64,000 nt of DNA from Petropleomorpha daqingensis (GTDB lineage: Bacteria > Actinomycetota > Actinomycetes > Mycobacteriales > Geodermatophilaceae): positions 4,233,197 through 4,297,196 of the forward strand of contig NZ_JACBZT010000001.1 of NCBI RefSeq assembly GCF_013408985.1, given 5' to 3'. The notes beneath the pieces were generated by a model. The model had not been told where the DNA came from and did not search any database. It was given only the letters and a program-made list of their open reading frames with translations. Shown piece after piece: positions 49,340-57,236 of the stretch (the first letter of the stretch is position 1; each line of letters starts with the position of its first letter). The position numbers were made by a program, and so were the translations under genes.

Positions 49340-51010
49340 ATGCGGATCACCGACACGTCGGACCTGTGGTGGAAGACGGCGGTCGTCTACTGCCTCGACG
49401 TCCAGACCTTCATGGACTGGGACGACGACGGGATGGGCGACTTCACCGGCCTCGCGCAGCGGATGGACTACCTGCACGACCTCGGCATCACGTGCCTGTG
49501 GCTGATGCCCTTCTACCCGACCGGCGACCGCGACGACGGCTACGACATCACCGACTTCTTCGGCGTCGATCCACGGCTGGGCACCCACGGTGACCTGGTC
49601 GAGGTGATCCGGACGGCGAACGACCGCGGCATCCGGGTCATCGCCGACCTCGTCGTGAACCACACCTCGATCCAGCACCCGTGGTTCCGCTCGGCCCGCC
49701 GCAGCAAGGACGCGCCGTTCCACGACTTCTACGTCTGGCGCAGCGACGAGCCACCGGACACCAGCGACCAGGTCGTGTTCCCGGACGCGGAGAACAGCAT
49801 CTGGGAGTTCAACGAGCCGACCGGGGAGTGGTACCTGCACCACTTCTACAAGGAGCAGCCCGACCTCGACGTCACCAACCCGAAGGTGCGGGACGAGGTC
49901 GCCAAGGTCATGGGCTTCTGGCTGCAGATGGGCCTGTCCGGCTTCCGCATGGACGCCGTCCCGTTCTTCCTCGACACCGTCGGCGGCGACCAGAAGGACT
50001 TCCCGGACCCGCACGAGTTCATGAGAGCGCTGCGGGCGTTCCTCGGCCGGCGGGTGCACGGCGGTGTGATCCTCGGCGAGGTGAACCTGCCGCACGCCCA
50101 GCAGGCGGTGTTCTTCGGCGGTCCCGAGGGCGACGAGCTGACCATGCAGTTCGACTTCCTCGCCATGCAGGCGCTCTACCTGTCGATGGCCCGCGCGGAC
50201 GCCGGACCCCTGGCGAAGGCACTGCTCGACCGGCCCGAGGTCTCGCCGGACAACCAGTGGGCGACGTTCGTGCGCAACCACGACGAGCTGACGCTGGACA
50301 AGCTCAGCGACGAGGAGCGGGCCGAGGTCTTCGCCGCGTTCGGGCCGGATCCGTCGATGCAGGTCTACGGCCGCGGGCTGCGCCGCCGCCTGCCACCGAT
50401 GCTGGACGGCGACCCGCGGCGGCTCCGGATGGTCTACAGCCTGCTGTTCTCGCTGCCCGGCACCCCGGTGCTCTTCTACGGCGAGGAGATCGGGATGGGC
50501 GAGAACCCCGAGCTCGAGGGCCGCATGGCGGTGCGGACGCCGATGCAGTGGACCGACGGTCCCAACGGCGGGTTCTCCCAGGCGCCCCCGCGAAAACTGC
50601 GCCGGCCGCTGACCACCGGCGGGTACGGGCCCGAGTTCGTCAACGTGGCCGACCAGCGCCGCGACCCCGAGTCGCTGCTGTCGTTCATGAAGCTGCTCAT
50701 CCGCCGCTACCGGGAGTGCCCGGAGCTGGGCTGGGGCGGGTTCGAGGTGCTCGACCAGCCGCACGCCTCGGTGCTCGCCCACCTGTGCCGCTGGGAGGAC
50801 GGCGCGATGGTCGCCGTCCACAACCTCGGCCCGGAGCCGCAGACGGTGCCGCTGACCCTGGAGGGCTGCGACAGCAGCCACCGCCTGGAGGACCTGCTGC
50901 AGGAGCGCAGCACCCCCCTGGACGAGAAGGGTCGGGCGGAGCTCGCGCTGGAGGGCTACGGCTACCGGTGGCTGCGCGTGGTCGCCGAGGGCAGCCGCCG
51001 GCTGCTCTGA
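49340..51010 (+). CDS. Trehalose synthase-like GH13 alpha-glucan enzyme
   Basis: 556 residues from ATG 49340. GH13 catalytic residues are intact: Asp205 in GFRMDAVPF, Glu247 in ILGEVNL and Asp315 in RNHDELTLD. Early VNHTS and LPGTPVLFYGEEIGMGENP fit the TreS/oligo-1,6-glucosidase branch; TreS interconverts maltose and trehalose. The exact specificity is uncertain. Its 3' end overlaps the convergent phosphopantetheinyl transferase gene by 49 bp. Confidence 0.88.
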   Translation: MRITDTSDLWWKTAVVYCLDVQTFMDWDDDGMGDFTGLAQRMDYLHDLGITCLWLMPFYPTGDRDDGYDITDFFGVDPRLGTHGDLVEVIRTANDRGIRVIADLVVNHTSIQHPWFRSARRSKDAPFHDFYVWRSDEPPDTSDQVVFPDAENSIWEFNEPTGEWYLHHFYKEQPDLDVTNPKVRDEVAKVMGFWLQMGLSGFRMDAVPFFLDTVGGDQKDFPDPHEFMRALRAFLGRRVHGGVILGEVNLPHAQQAVFFGGPEGDELTMQFDFLAMQALYLSMARADAGPLAKALLDRPEVSPDNQWATFVRNHDELTLDKLSDEERAEVFAAFGPDPSMQVYGRGLRRRLPPMLDGDPRRLRMVYSLLFSLPGTPVLFYGEEIGMGENPELEGRMAVRTPMQWTDGPNGGFSQAPPRKLRRPLTTGGYGPEFVNVADQRRDPESLLSFMKLLIRRYRECPELGWGGFEVLDQPHASVLAHLCRWEDGAMVAVHNLGPEPQTVPLTLEGCDSSHRLEDLLQERSTPLDEKGRAELALEGYGYRWLRVVAEGSRRLL

Positions 51011-51600
51011 GCCAGCAGCCCGGCGGCGTCGTGGGTGTGCACGCGCACCGGGCCGCTGCCCAGCACCGCCAGCGCCGCGGCGAACCCGGCCGGTGCCGGC
51101 AGGTCGACCAGCGCGACCCGCGCCGGCGCCGCCTCGCCGCCCAGCCCCTGCCCGGTCGCCTTCGCGACCGCCTCGGCGCGCACCCATGCGCGGGCGAGCG
51201 CCTCGGGCCCGGCCGCGTGCCCCGGGAGGACCGCGGCGAGGTCCGGCGTGCACCGGGCCACCGCCTCGACGTCCACGCCGACCGCGCGGGCCGCGTGCAC
51301 CGCGACCACGACGACGTCGTCGGCGTGCGACACCGAGAACTGCGGGCCGCCGGCCACCCGGGGCTTGCCGTGCGGCGCCCCGCACTCGGGGCAGGTGCGG
51401 TCGATCGGCACCTCGGCCGGGGCCACCCCGAGCGCGGTGCCGAGCAGCGACCGTGCCACCGCGGTCGCCACCGTCGTCCGCCGCCGGTCGCCGTCCTGCC
51501 GCAGCCGGGCCCGGCGGGCCAGGTCGTCGGCTGCCAGCAGGCCGTCGAGCGCGGGCGAGGCGTCGGAGGTCCGGGCCCACCAGACCTGGCAGGTGCTCAT
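50962..51600 (-). CDS. Sfp-type 4'-phosphopantetheinyl transferase
   Basis: 212 residues from ATG 51600, overlapping the upstream stop. It attaches phosphopantetheine to carrier-protein serines. Motifs: GKPRVAGGPQFSVSHADD, VGVDVEAVAR (magnesium site) and WVRAEAVAKATGQG, where the family usually has W-x-x-K-E-A; here it is R-A-E-A. Last gene of the operon, it is the natural activator of the three carrier domains encoded upstream (one in the adenylation protein, two in the membrane protein). Confidence 0.88.
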   Translation of the reverse strand: MSTCQVWWARTSDASPALDGLLAADDLARRARLRQDGDRRRTTVATAVARSLLGTALGVAPAEVPIDRTCPECGAPHGKPRVAGGPQFSVSHADDVVVVAVHAARAVGVDVEAVARCTPDLAAVLPGHAAGPEALARAWVRAEAVAKATGQGLGGEAAPARVALVDLPAPAGFAAALAVLGSGPVRVHTHDAAGLLAQSSRRLPSATTRSHR

Positions 51601-52766
51601 CGCGGGGCCAGCGCGCGCTCGACGTCGTCCAGGGTCGCCGCGACGGGCACCTCGGCCGGCCCCCCGGGGTCGCCGGTGGGCGCAACACCGCGTCCGGTGA
51701 CCAGGAGGACCACCGTCTCCGCCGCGTCGAGGAGCCCGCCGTCCAGCGCCGCGCCGACGGCGGCCAGCGATGCCGCGCCCGCCGGCTCGGCCGGCACCCC
51801 CGCCCGCGACGCCAGCGTCCCGACGGCCCGGCGCAGGACGTCGTCCGGCACCGCCACCATGCCGCCGCCGCTGCGCCCCACCGCGTCCAGCACCGCCGGG
51901 CCCGTGGCCGGGCGGAGCACGGCGATGCCGTCGGCGACCGTCCCGCCCGGGTCCAGCTGCTCGGTCGCGGCCGGCTCGCCGAGCCACGCGCGGACCAGCG
52001 GCGAGCAGGACTGCGCCTGCACCCCGACCAGCCGCGGCACCCGCTCGGTCAGCCCGCAGCGCCGCAGCTCCTCGAAGCCCTTGCCGAGCGCGACGAGGGT
52101 GGGGCCGTCGCCGACCGGCGCGACCACGACATCCGGCAGCTCCCGGCCCAGCTGCTCCCACACCTCGAACGCCACCGTCTTCTTCGCCTCCAGGGTCGCC
52201 GGGACGACGCCGGTGTTGCGGTCCAGCCAGCCGAACGCGGCCGCGGCGGTGCGGGAGAGGTCGACCGCGGCCGCGTAGCCGTCCGGGACGGCGAACACGC
52301 GGGCCCCCGCCCGGGTCATCAGCGCGAGCTTCTCCCGGCGACAGCCGGTCGAGACGAAGATGACCGCCCGCAGACCCGCGGCGGCGGCGCCGAACGCGGT
52401 CGCCACCGCCGCGTTCCCGGTGGAGGCGGTGGTGACCGTGCCGATGCCCCGCCGCAGCCCGTCCTCGATCACCAGCGCGGTGGCGCGGTCCTTGTTGGAC
52501 CCGGTCGGGTGCCGGGTCTCGTCCTTGAGCCACACGGCCGGAAGGCCGAGCGCGGCGCGCAGCGCGGGCGCAGCCAGCAGCGGGGTGCCCCCCACCGGCA
52601 ACGGGTAGCGGACCGGCCCGGGGTCCAGCGGCAGCAGGTCGCGGTAGCGCCACATGCCCGACGGGTCCGGTGGGCCGTCGGGGACGAGGTCCGGACCGTA
52701 GGCGTACTCGAGCCACGTCACGCCGGCCCGCTCGACCCTGCCGGTCACGGTGCCCACGTCGCTCAC
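51597..52766 (-). CDS. Threonine-synthase-like PLP enzyme
   Basis: 389 residues from GTG 52766 (GTGA overlap with the sbnB-like stop). A fold-type II PLP enzyme: Lys92 in KDETRHPTGSNKDRA binds PLP, TASTGNAAVATAFGAAAAGL is the phosphate loop, and APVGDGPTLVALGKGFEEL is threonine-synthase-like. In this operon it might provide a second amino acid, such as a threonine- or diaminobutyrate-type residue, or modify the Dap pathway. That role is inference; a housekeeping threonine synthase is less likely here. Confidence 0.85.
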   Translation of the reverse strand: MSDVGTVTGRVERAGVTWLEYAYGPDLVPDGPPDPSGMWRYRDLLPLDPGPVRYPLPVGGTPLLAAPALRAALGLPAVWLKDETRHPTGSNKDRATALVIEDGLRRGIGTVTTASTGNAAVATAFGAAAAGLRAVIFVSTGCRREKLALMTRAGARVFAVPDGYAAAVDLSRTAAAAFGWLDRNTGVVPATLEAKKTVAFEVWEQLGRELPDVVVAPVGDGPTLVALGKGFEELRRCGLTERVPRLVGVQAQSCSPLVRAWLGEPAATEQLDPGGTVADGIAVLRPATGPAVLDAVGRSGGGMVAVPDDVLRRAVGTLASRAGVPAEPAGAASLAAVGAALDGGLLDAAETVVLLVTGRGVAPTGDPGGPAEVPVAATLDDVERALAPR

Positions 52767-53794
52767 CCGTGCCGGCGCAGCTCGGAGAAGAAGTCCTCGA
52801 CCACGCGCAGCTCGCCGGCACCGGCCACCGCGTCGTAGACGAACCGGCCGACCGCGAGGTCCAGCACCCCGAGGCCGAACGGGGAGAACACCACGGTCGC
52901 GTCGGGCGGGATGGTGACCCGGCCGGACAGGACGTCGTCCAGCGTGCCCGCGACGAAGTCCCGGGAGCCGGTGAGCTGCTCGGCCAGGTGCGGTGAGGTG
53001 CCGGCCGTGAGGCAGTGCTCGACGTCGTCGACCACGTTCACCGCGTCGAGCAGCACCTCCGGCGCGAGGTCCCGCAGCGACAGGTGCAGCACCAGCGGCC
53101 CGTGCGCGAACCACGACCGGTCGTGCACGTGCGGCCGGGCGGCGACGGTGGCGAACACGACCAGATCGCTGCCGCGGATCAGGTCGCCGGCCTCCTCGTG
53201 CACCGTGACCGCGGCCGCGGTGCCGCTGCGCGCCAGGTACGCGCGGAAGCCGGCCGCGCTGCCCGGGTCGAGGTCGTGCACGCCGACCTCGTCGAACGAC
53301 CAGCCGGTGCCGACCAGGAACGTGTGCACGTACCGGGCGATCAGCCCGGTGCCCACGAACCCGACCCGGGCCGGCCGGGGCCGCGAGCGGCTCAGCCAGT
53401 CGGCCGCGGCCGCCGCCGAGGCCGCCGTCCGGGTCGCGCTGATGACCGAGCTCTCCAGGCACGCGACCGGGTACCCGGTGTCGTGGTCGTTGAGGATCAG
53501 CACCGCCGAGGCGCGGGGCAGCCCGGCGGCCACGTTGTCGGGGAAGCTGGAGATCCACTTGATCCCGTCCACCGCCCTCGCCCCGCCCAGCGAGGCCGGC
53601 AGCGCGATCGCCCGGGCGGTGGGCCGGTCGGGGAAGCGCAGGAAGTACGACGGCGGGTTCACCGTCCCGCCGGCACCGTGCAGCCGGTAGGTGGCCTCGA
53701 CCAGCTCGACGAGCTCCTTCTCGCGCCCGGCGAGCACCGCCTGCACCTGCGCGCCGGGGACGACGGCGAAGGCCGGGACGCCGACCCCGGTCAC
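52763..53794 (-). CDS. sbnB: SbnB-like 2,3-diaminopropionate biosynthesis dehydrogenase
   Basis: 343 residues from GTG 53794, which shares one base with the upstream TAG. Ornithine-cyclodeaminase fold: NAD motif VGFVGTGLIARYVHTFLVG (GTGLIA at 148-153), GGARAVDGIKWISSFPDN and LNDHDTGYPVACLESS match SbnB rather than ornithine cyclodeaminase proper. In staphyloferrin B synthesis SbnB oxidatively hydrolyses N-(1-amino-1-carboxy-2-ethyl)-glutamate to L-Dap and 2-oxoglutarate. The SbnA partner is at 59935. Confidence 0.88.
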   Translation of the reverse strand: MTGVGVPAFAVVPGAQVQAVLAGREKELVELVEATYRLHGAGGTVNPPSYFLRFPDRPTARAIALPASLGGARAVDGIKWISSFPDNVAAGLPRASAVLILNDHDTGYPVACLESSVISATRTAASAAAAADWLSRSRPRPARVGFVGTGLIARYVHTFLVGTGWSFDEVGVHDLDPGSAAGFRAYLARSGTAAAVTVHEEAGDLIRGSDLVVFATVAARPHVHDRSWFAHGPLVLHLSLRDLAPEVLLDAVNVVDDVEHCLTAGTSPHLAEQLTGSRDFVAGTLDDVLSGRVTIPPDATVVFSPFGLGVLDLAVGRFVYDAVAGAGELRVVEDFFSELRRHG

Positions 53795-54771
53795 TACTGC
53801 GCTCCCGCATCGAGGCGCACCGGGTCGGCCAGGCCGGCCACGACGTCTCGGGCGCCGGTGTAGGCCTCGCGGTCGTGCGCGGTGCGGATGTTGTCGACGA
53901 GCAGCAGGTCCCCGTCCTGCCACGGCTCCCGGAGCGTGTGCGCCGCGTAGACCTCGTTGAGCAGCGCGACGACGTCCGCCCCGATCGGGTCGCCACCCCC
54001 GAACCGGGTGGTGAACGGCAGCCGCTCGGGCCCGTAGACGTCGACGAGGTACTCGCGGATCTCGGGATCGAGGGTGTGCTCGTTGAGGAAGGCGACCTGG
54101 TTGAACCAGCAGCGCCGGCCGGTGACCGGGTGCGGCAGCACGGCCCGGCGCCGCTGCCGGGTGTGCAGCCCGCCGTCCGGCAGCCACTCGGGGGTGATCG
54201 CGGCGGCGGCGCAGTACCGCTCCACCGCGGCCCGGTCGCCGGTGCCGAACGCCTGCGGCCACGGCTCGCCGATCTCCTCGGTGTAGGTGCGCACCAGCAG
54301 CCAGCCCTCGTGCTCGAACCGCGCCACCAGGTCGGCCGGCAGGGCGGCCAGCACGGTGGGACCGTCGGCGACCCCTGTCGACCCGCCCCGCTCCGGTGCG
54401 TGCAGGCAGGCGAACAACAGCAGCGAGGGCACCTCGAGCCGGTAGCTCAGCTCGTGGTGCATGCACATGGGCTGGTTCGCCGGCCACGGCGTCGACGACC
54501 AGACGCCGTCGGCGCGCGGCTGCCGGGGCGCGAACGCCTCCTGCTCGCCGGTCAGGCCGTCGGTGACCGCCCGGATCACCGCGCCGCACTCCTCGGCCGT
54601 GCGCAGGCCCAGCCCGCGCACCAGCACGGCGCCGTGCTCCGCGACGAGGGCGCGCAGCGCGTCGCGGGCGTTCGTGGCCCACGTGGCGAGGTCCCCGTCG
54701 GGTCGGGCGGGCAGCACCGCCGGCCGGCCGGGGGTGAGGACGACGTCGGGGAGCGCCGTGTCGGGCAGCAT
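53794..54771 (-). CDS. TfdA/SyrP-type Fe(II)/2-oxoglutarate oxygenase
   Basis: 325 residues from ATG 54771. Iron ligands can be read as His105 and Glu107 in MCMHHELSY (H-x-E as in clavaminate/SyrP-type enzymes) and His299 in VDNIRTAHDREAY. The middle GGSTGVADGPTVL and WFNQVAFLNEHTL are family features. Such enzymes hydroxylate free or carrier-bound amino acids. In this operon the likely substrate is Dap or the carrier-bound Dap, giving a beta-hydroxy residue; this is inference. Confidence 0.86.
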   Translation of the reverse strand: MLPDTALPDVVLTPGRPAVLPARPDGDLATWATNARDALRALVAEHGAVLVRGLGLRTAEECGAVIRAVTDGLTGEQEAFAPRQPRADGVWSSTPWPANQPMCMHHELSYRLEVPSLLLFACLHAPERGGSTGVADGPTVLAALPADLVARFEHEGWLLVRTYTEEIGEPWPQAFGTGDRAAVERYCAAAAITPEWLPDGGLHTRQRRRAVLPHPVTGRRCWFNQVAFLNEHTLDPEIREYLVDVYGPERLPFTTRFGGGDPIGADVVALLNEVYAAHTLREPWQDGDLLLVDNIRTAHDREAYTGARDVVAGLADPVRLDAGAQ

Positions 54772-54773
54772 CG

Positions 54774-57236
54774 TCAGCTCCTTCCGGACAGGAGTGCCGC
54801 CTGGTCGGCGAGCACGGGGACGGCGAGCACCTCGGGCAGCGAGAGGGCGCGGTCCAGCGCGACGGCGAGCTTGACCGCCGACAGCGAGGTCCCGCCGAGG
54901 TCGACGAACGAGTCGTGCCGGCCGATCTGCTCCGCCGGGACGCCGAGCACGGCCGCCCACGCGGCCGCCAGCCGCCGTTCCTCCGGGGTGGCCGGTGGCG
55001 CGGAGCGCTCCGCGACCCCGCCGTCCGCCGCCGCGGCCGCTGCCGCGAGCGCGGTCCGGTCGACCTTGCCGTTCCCGGTCAGCGGCAGCCGGTCCCACCA
55101 GAGGAACGCCGACGGCAGCATGTACTCCGGCAGCACCCGGGCCAGCGCGGTCCTCAGCCGGTCGGCCGGCAGCGGCGCGGGGCCGGCGCAGCAGGCGACC
55201 AGGGCCCGGTTGCCGTCGGGCCGGTCGGCGACCACGACGGCGCCGTCCCGGATCCCGTCGATCCGCAGCAGCGCGCTCTCGATCTCCCCGATCTCGATGC
55301 GGAAGCCGCGCACCTTGACCTGGGTGTCGCGGCGCCCCAGGAACTCCAGCGTGCCGTCGGGCAGCCATCGGCCCGAGTCGCCGGTGCGGCAGACCCGCTG
55401 TCCCGGCCGGTGCGGGTCGGGCCCGAAGACGGCCGCGGTGCGCGCCGGGTCGTGGACGTAGCCGCGGCCGACGCAGACGCCGGAGAACGCGATCAGCCCC
55501 GGGGCGCCGAGCGGCACCGGCTCGCCGTGCTCGTCGACGACGTCCACGGAGGTGTTCGGGATCGGCCGGCCGAGCGGGACGCGGCCGTCGTCGCGCGGGC
55601 CGTGCAGCACCAGGTGGACGGCGTCGTCGGAGGTCTCGGTCAGCCCGTAGGTGTTGACCAGCGGGATGCCCGGCTGCGCGGCGAACCAGCGCTCGACCAG
55701 CTCCCGCTTGAGCAGGTCGCCGGTCGGCGACACGTGGTGCAGGTCGGGCAGCGCGCGCGGGTGCTGCTCCAGGTAGGACAGGACGACGTCCAGGTAGGAG
55801 GGCACGACCTGCAGCACACCGGCGCGGTGCTCGACGAGCGTGTCGACCAGCCGCTCGGCGTCCAGGATCGTCTCCTGCTCGACCAGCAGGGTGCGGCCGC
55901 CCACCAGCAGGGCGCCGACCAGCTGCCACACCGAGATGTCGAAGCACTGCGGGCCGGTCTGCGGCACGACCTCGCCCTCGCCGATGCCCAGGTCGTCGAG
56001 CTTCGCCAGGACGTGGTTGAGCATCCCGGCGTGCTCGCACAGCACGCCCTTGGGCTCGCCGGTCGAACCGGACGTGAACAGCACGTAGGCCAGCTGGTCG
56101 GCGCCGACCGGCAGGCCGAGGTCCCCGTCGGGGTGGTCCTCGCCGAGCAGGTCGGCGAGCAGCACGCGGTGGCCGGGGAGTCCCGCCAGGGCCGCATCGA
56201 CCACCCCGGTGCACCCCGGCTCGGTGAGGACGAGCCGCACGTCGGCGCGGGTGAGGGCGGCGGCGATCCGGCCGGCCGGGAAGTGCGGCTCCAACGGCAG
56301 GTACGCGGCGCCGGCCTTCCAGATGCCGAGGACGGCGGTCATCCAGTCCAGGTCGCGCTCGGCGACCACCGCGACGATCTCCTCCCGCCGCACGCCGCGG
56401 GCGAGCAGGCCGCGGGCCAGCCGGTTGGCACGCGCGTTGAGCTCCCGGTAGGTGAGCGACCGGCCGCGGTGCACGGCGGCGACCGCGTCGGGGTGGATCG
56501 CCGCGCGCTCCTCGAACAGCTCGTGCACCCGGCGGTCGGGCAGCCGCCGGGCGCGGCCGGCCAGGCCGTCGAGCTGGAGGCGGCGCTCGTCGGCCGACAG
56601 CAGCGGGGTCCGGCGGGGATCGGCATCCGGGGCGGTGCAGAGGGCGGTGAGCGCGGCGCGGTGGTAGCCGGCCACGCGGGCGGCGCCGGCGGCGTCCACC
56701 GCGTCCTTGCGGTGCCGCACCTCGACGGCGAGGCCGGTGCCGCGGCGGCGGAACGAGATCGCGAGCAGGGTGCCCGGCGGCAGCCCGCGCCCGCCGCCGT
56801 CCGGGTCGACGGCCACCTCGACCAGGGGTGGCAGCCCGAGCTCGGCCCGCAGCTCCTCGACCGGGAACCCGGCGTGCGCCCTCACCGCGGCCGCGGCCCG
56901 CTCGGCCGCGGCGGCCAGCTCCCGCCACGAGGCGCCGGTGGCGGCGATCCGGCAGGGGAGGGCCGACCCGTCGAGCAGGAGCCCGGGAACGACCTCGCCC
57001 TCCCCGGCCAGCGCGGCGAGCACGCGGGCGTGCGCGGCGAGGAGCAGCGCCGACACCGGCACGCCCAGCGCGGCGGCGACGCCGGGCAGCCGCTGCACGA
57101 CGGCCCGCGGCACGGGGACCTCGACCGCACCCGTGCCGGGAACCGGCGCGACGGTCCACCGCGGCACGGCGGTCGCTGCGCCGGCGAGGAGCACCTCGCG
57201 CCAGAACTCCCGGTCGGTGTCGGCGAGCACGGTCAT
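54774..57236 (-). CDS. NRPS protein: C-terminal half condensation domain - adenylation - carrier
   Basis: 820 residues from ATG 57236 (ATGA overlap). Residues 1-220 match only the C-lobe of a condensation domain (DREFWREVLLAGA, FPVEELRAELG, LLSADERRLQL); the HHxxxDG lobe is missing. The A domain spans about 235-725: LFTSGSTGEPKGV, FDISVWQL (432-439), NTYGLTETSDD, RTGD, GRRDTQVKVRGFRIEIGEIE, Lys724. The carrier Ser is 784 in DLGGTSLSAVKL. By eye the specificity code reads D-I-W-Q-V-P-T-D-D-K, not one I know. There is no thioesterase. Confidence 0.9.
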   Translation of the reverse strand: MTVLADTDREFWREVLLAGAATAVPRWTVAPVPGTGAVEVPVPRAVVQRLPGVAAALGVPVSALLLAAHARVLAALAGEGEVVPGLLLDGSALPCRIAATGASWRELAAAAERAAAAVRAHAGFPVEELRAELGLPPLVEVAVDPDGGGRGLPPGTLLAISFRRRGTGLAVEVRHRKDAVDAAGAARVAGYHRAALTALCTAPDADPRRTPLLSADERRLQLDGLAGRARRLPDRRVHELFEERAAIHPDAVAAVHRGRSLTYRELNARANRLARGLLARGVRREEIVAVVAERDLDWMTAVLGIWKAGAAYLPLEPHFPAGRIAAALTRADVRLVLTEPGCTGVVDAALAGLPGHRVLLADLLGEDHPDGDLGLPVGADQLAYVLFTSGSTGEPKGVLCEHAGMLNHVLAKLDDLGIGEGEVVPQTGPQCFDISVWQLVGALLVGGRTLLVEQETILDAERLVDTLVEHRAGVLQVVPSYLDVVLSYLEQHPRALPDLHHVSPTGDLLKRELVERWFAAQPGIPLVNTYGLTETSDDAVHLVLHGPRDDGRVPLGRPIPNTSVDVVDEHGEPVPLGAPGLIAFSGVCVGRGYVHDPARTAAVFGPDPHRPGQRVCRTGDSGRWLPDGTLEFLGRRDTQVKVRGFRIEIGEIESALLRIDGIRDGAVVVADRPDGNRALVACCAGPAPLPADRLRTALARVLPEYMLPSAFLWWDRLPLTGNGKVDRTALAAAAAAADGGVAERSAPPATPEERRLAAAWAAVLGVPAEQIGRHDSFVDLGGTSLSAVKLAVALDRALSLPEVLAVPVLADQAALLSGRS

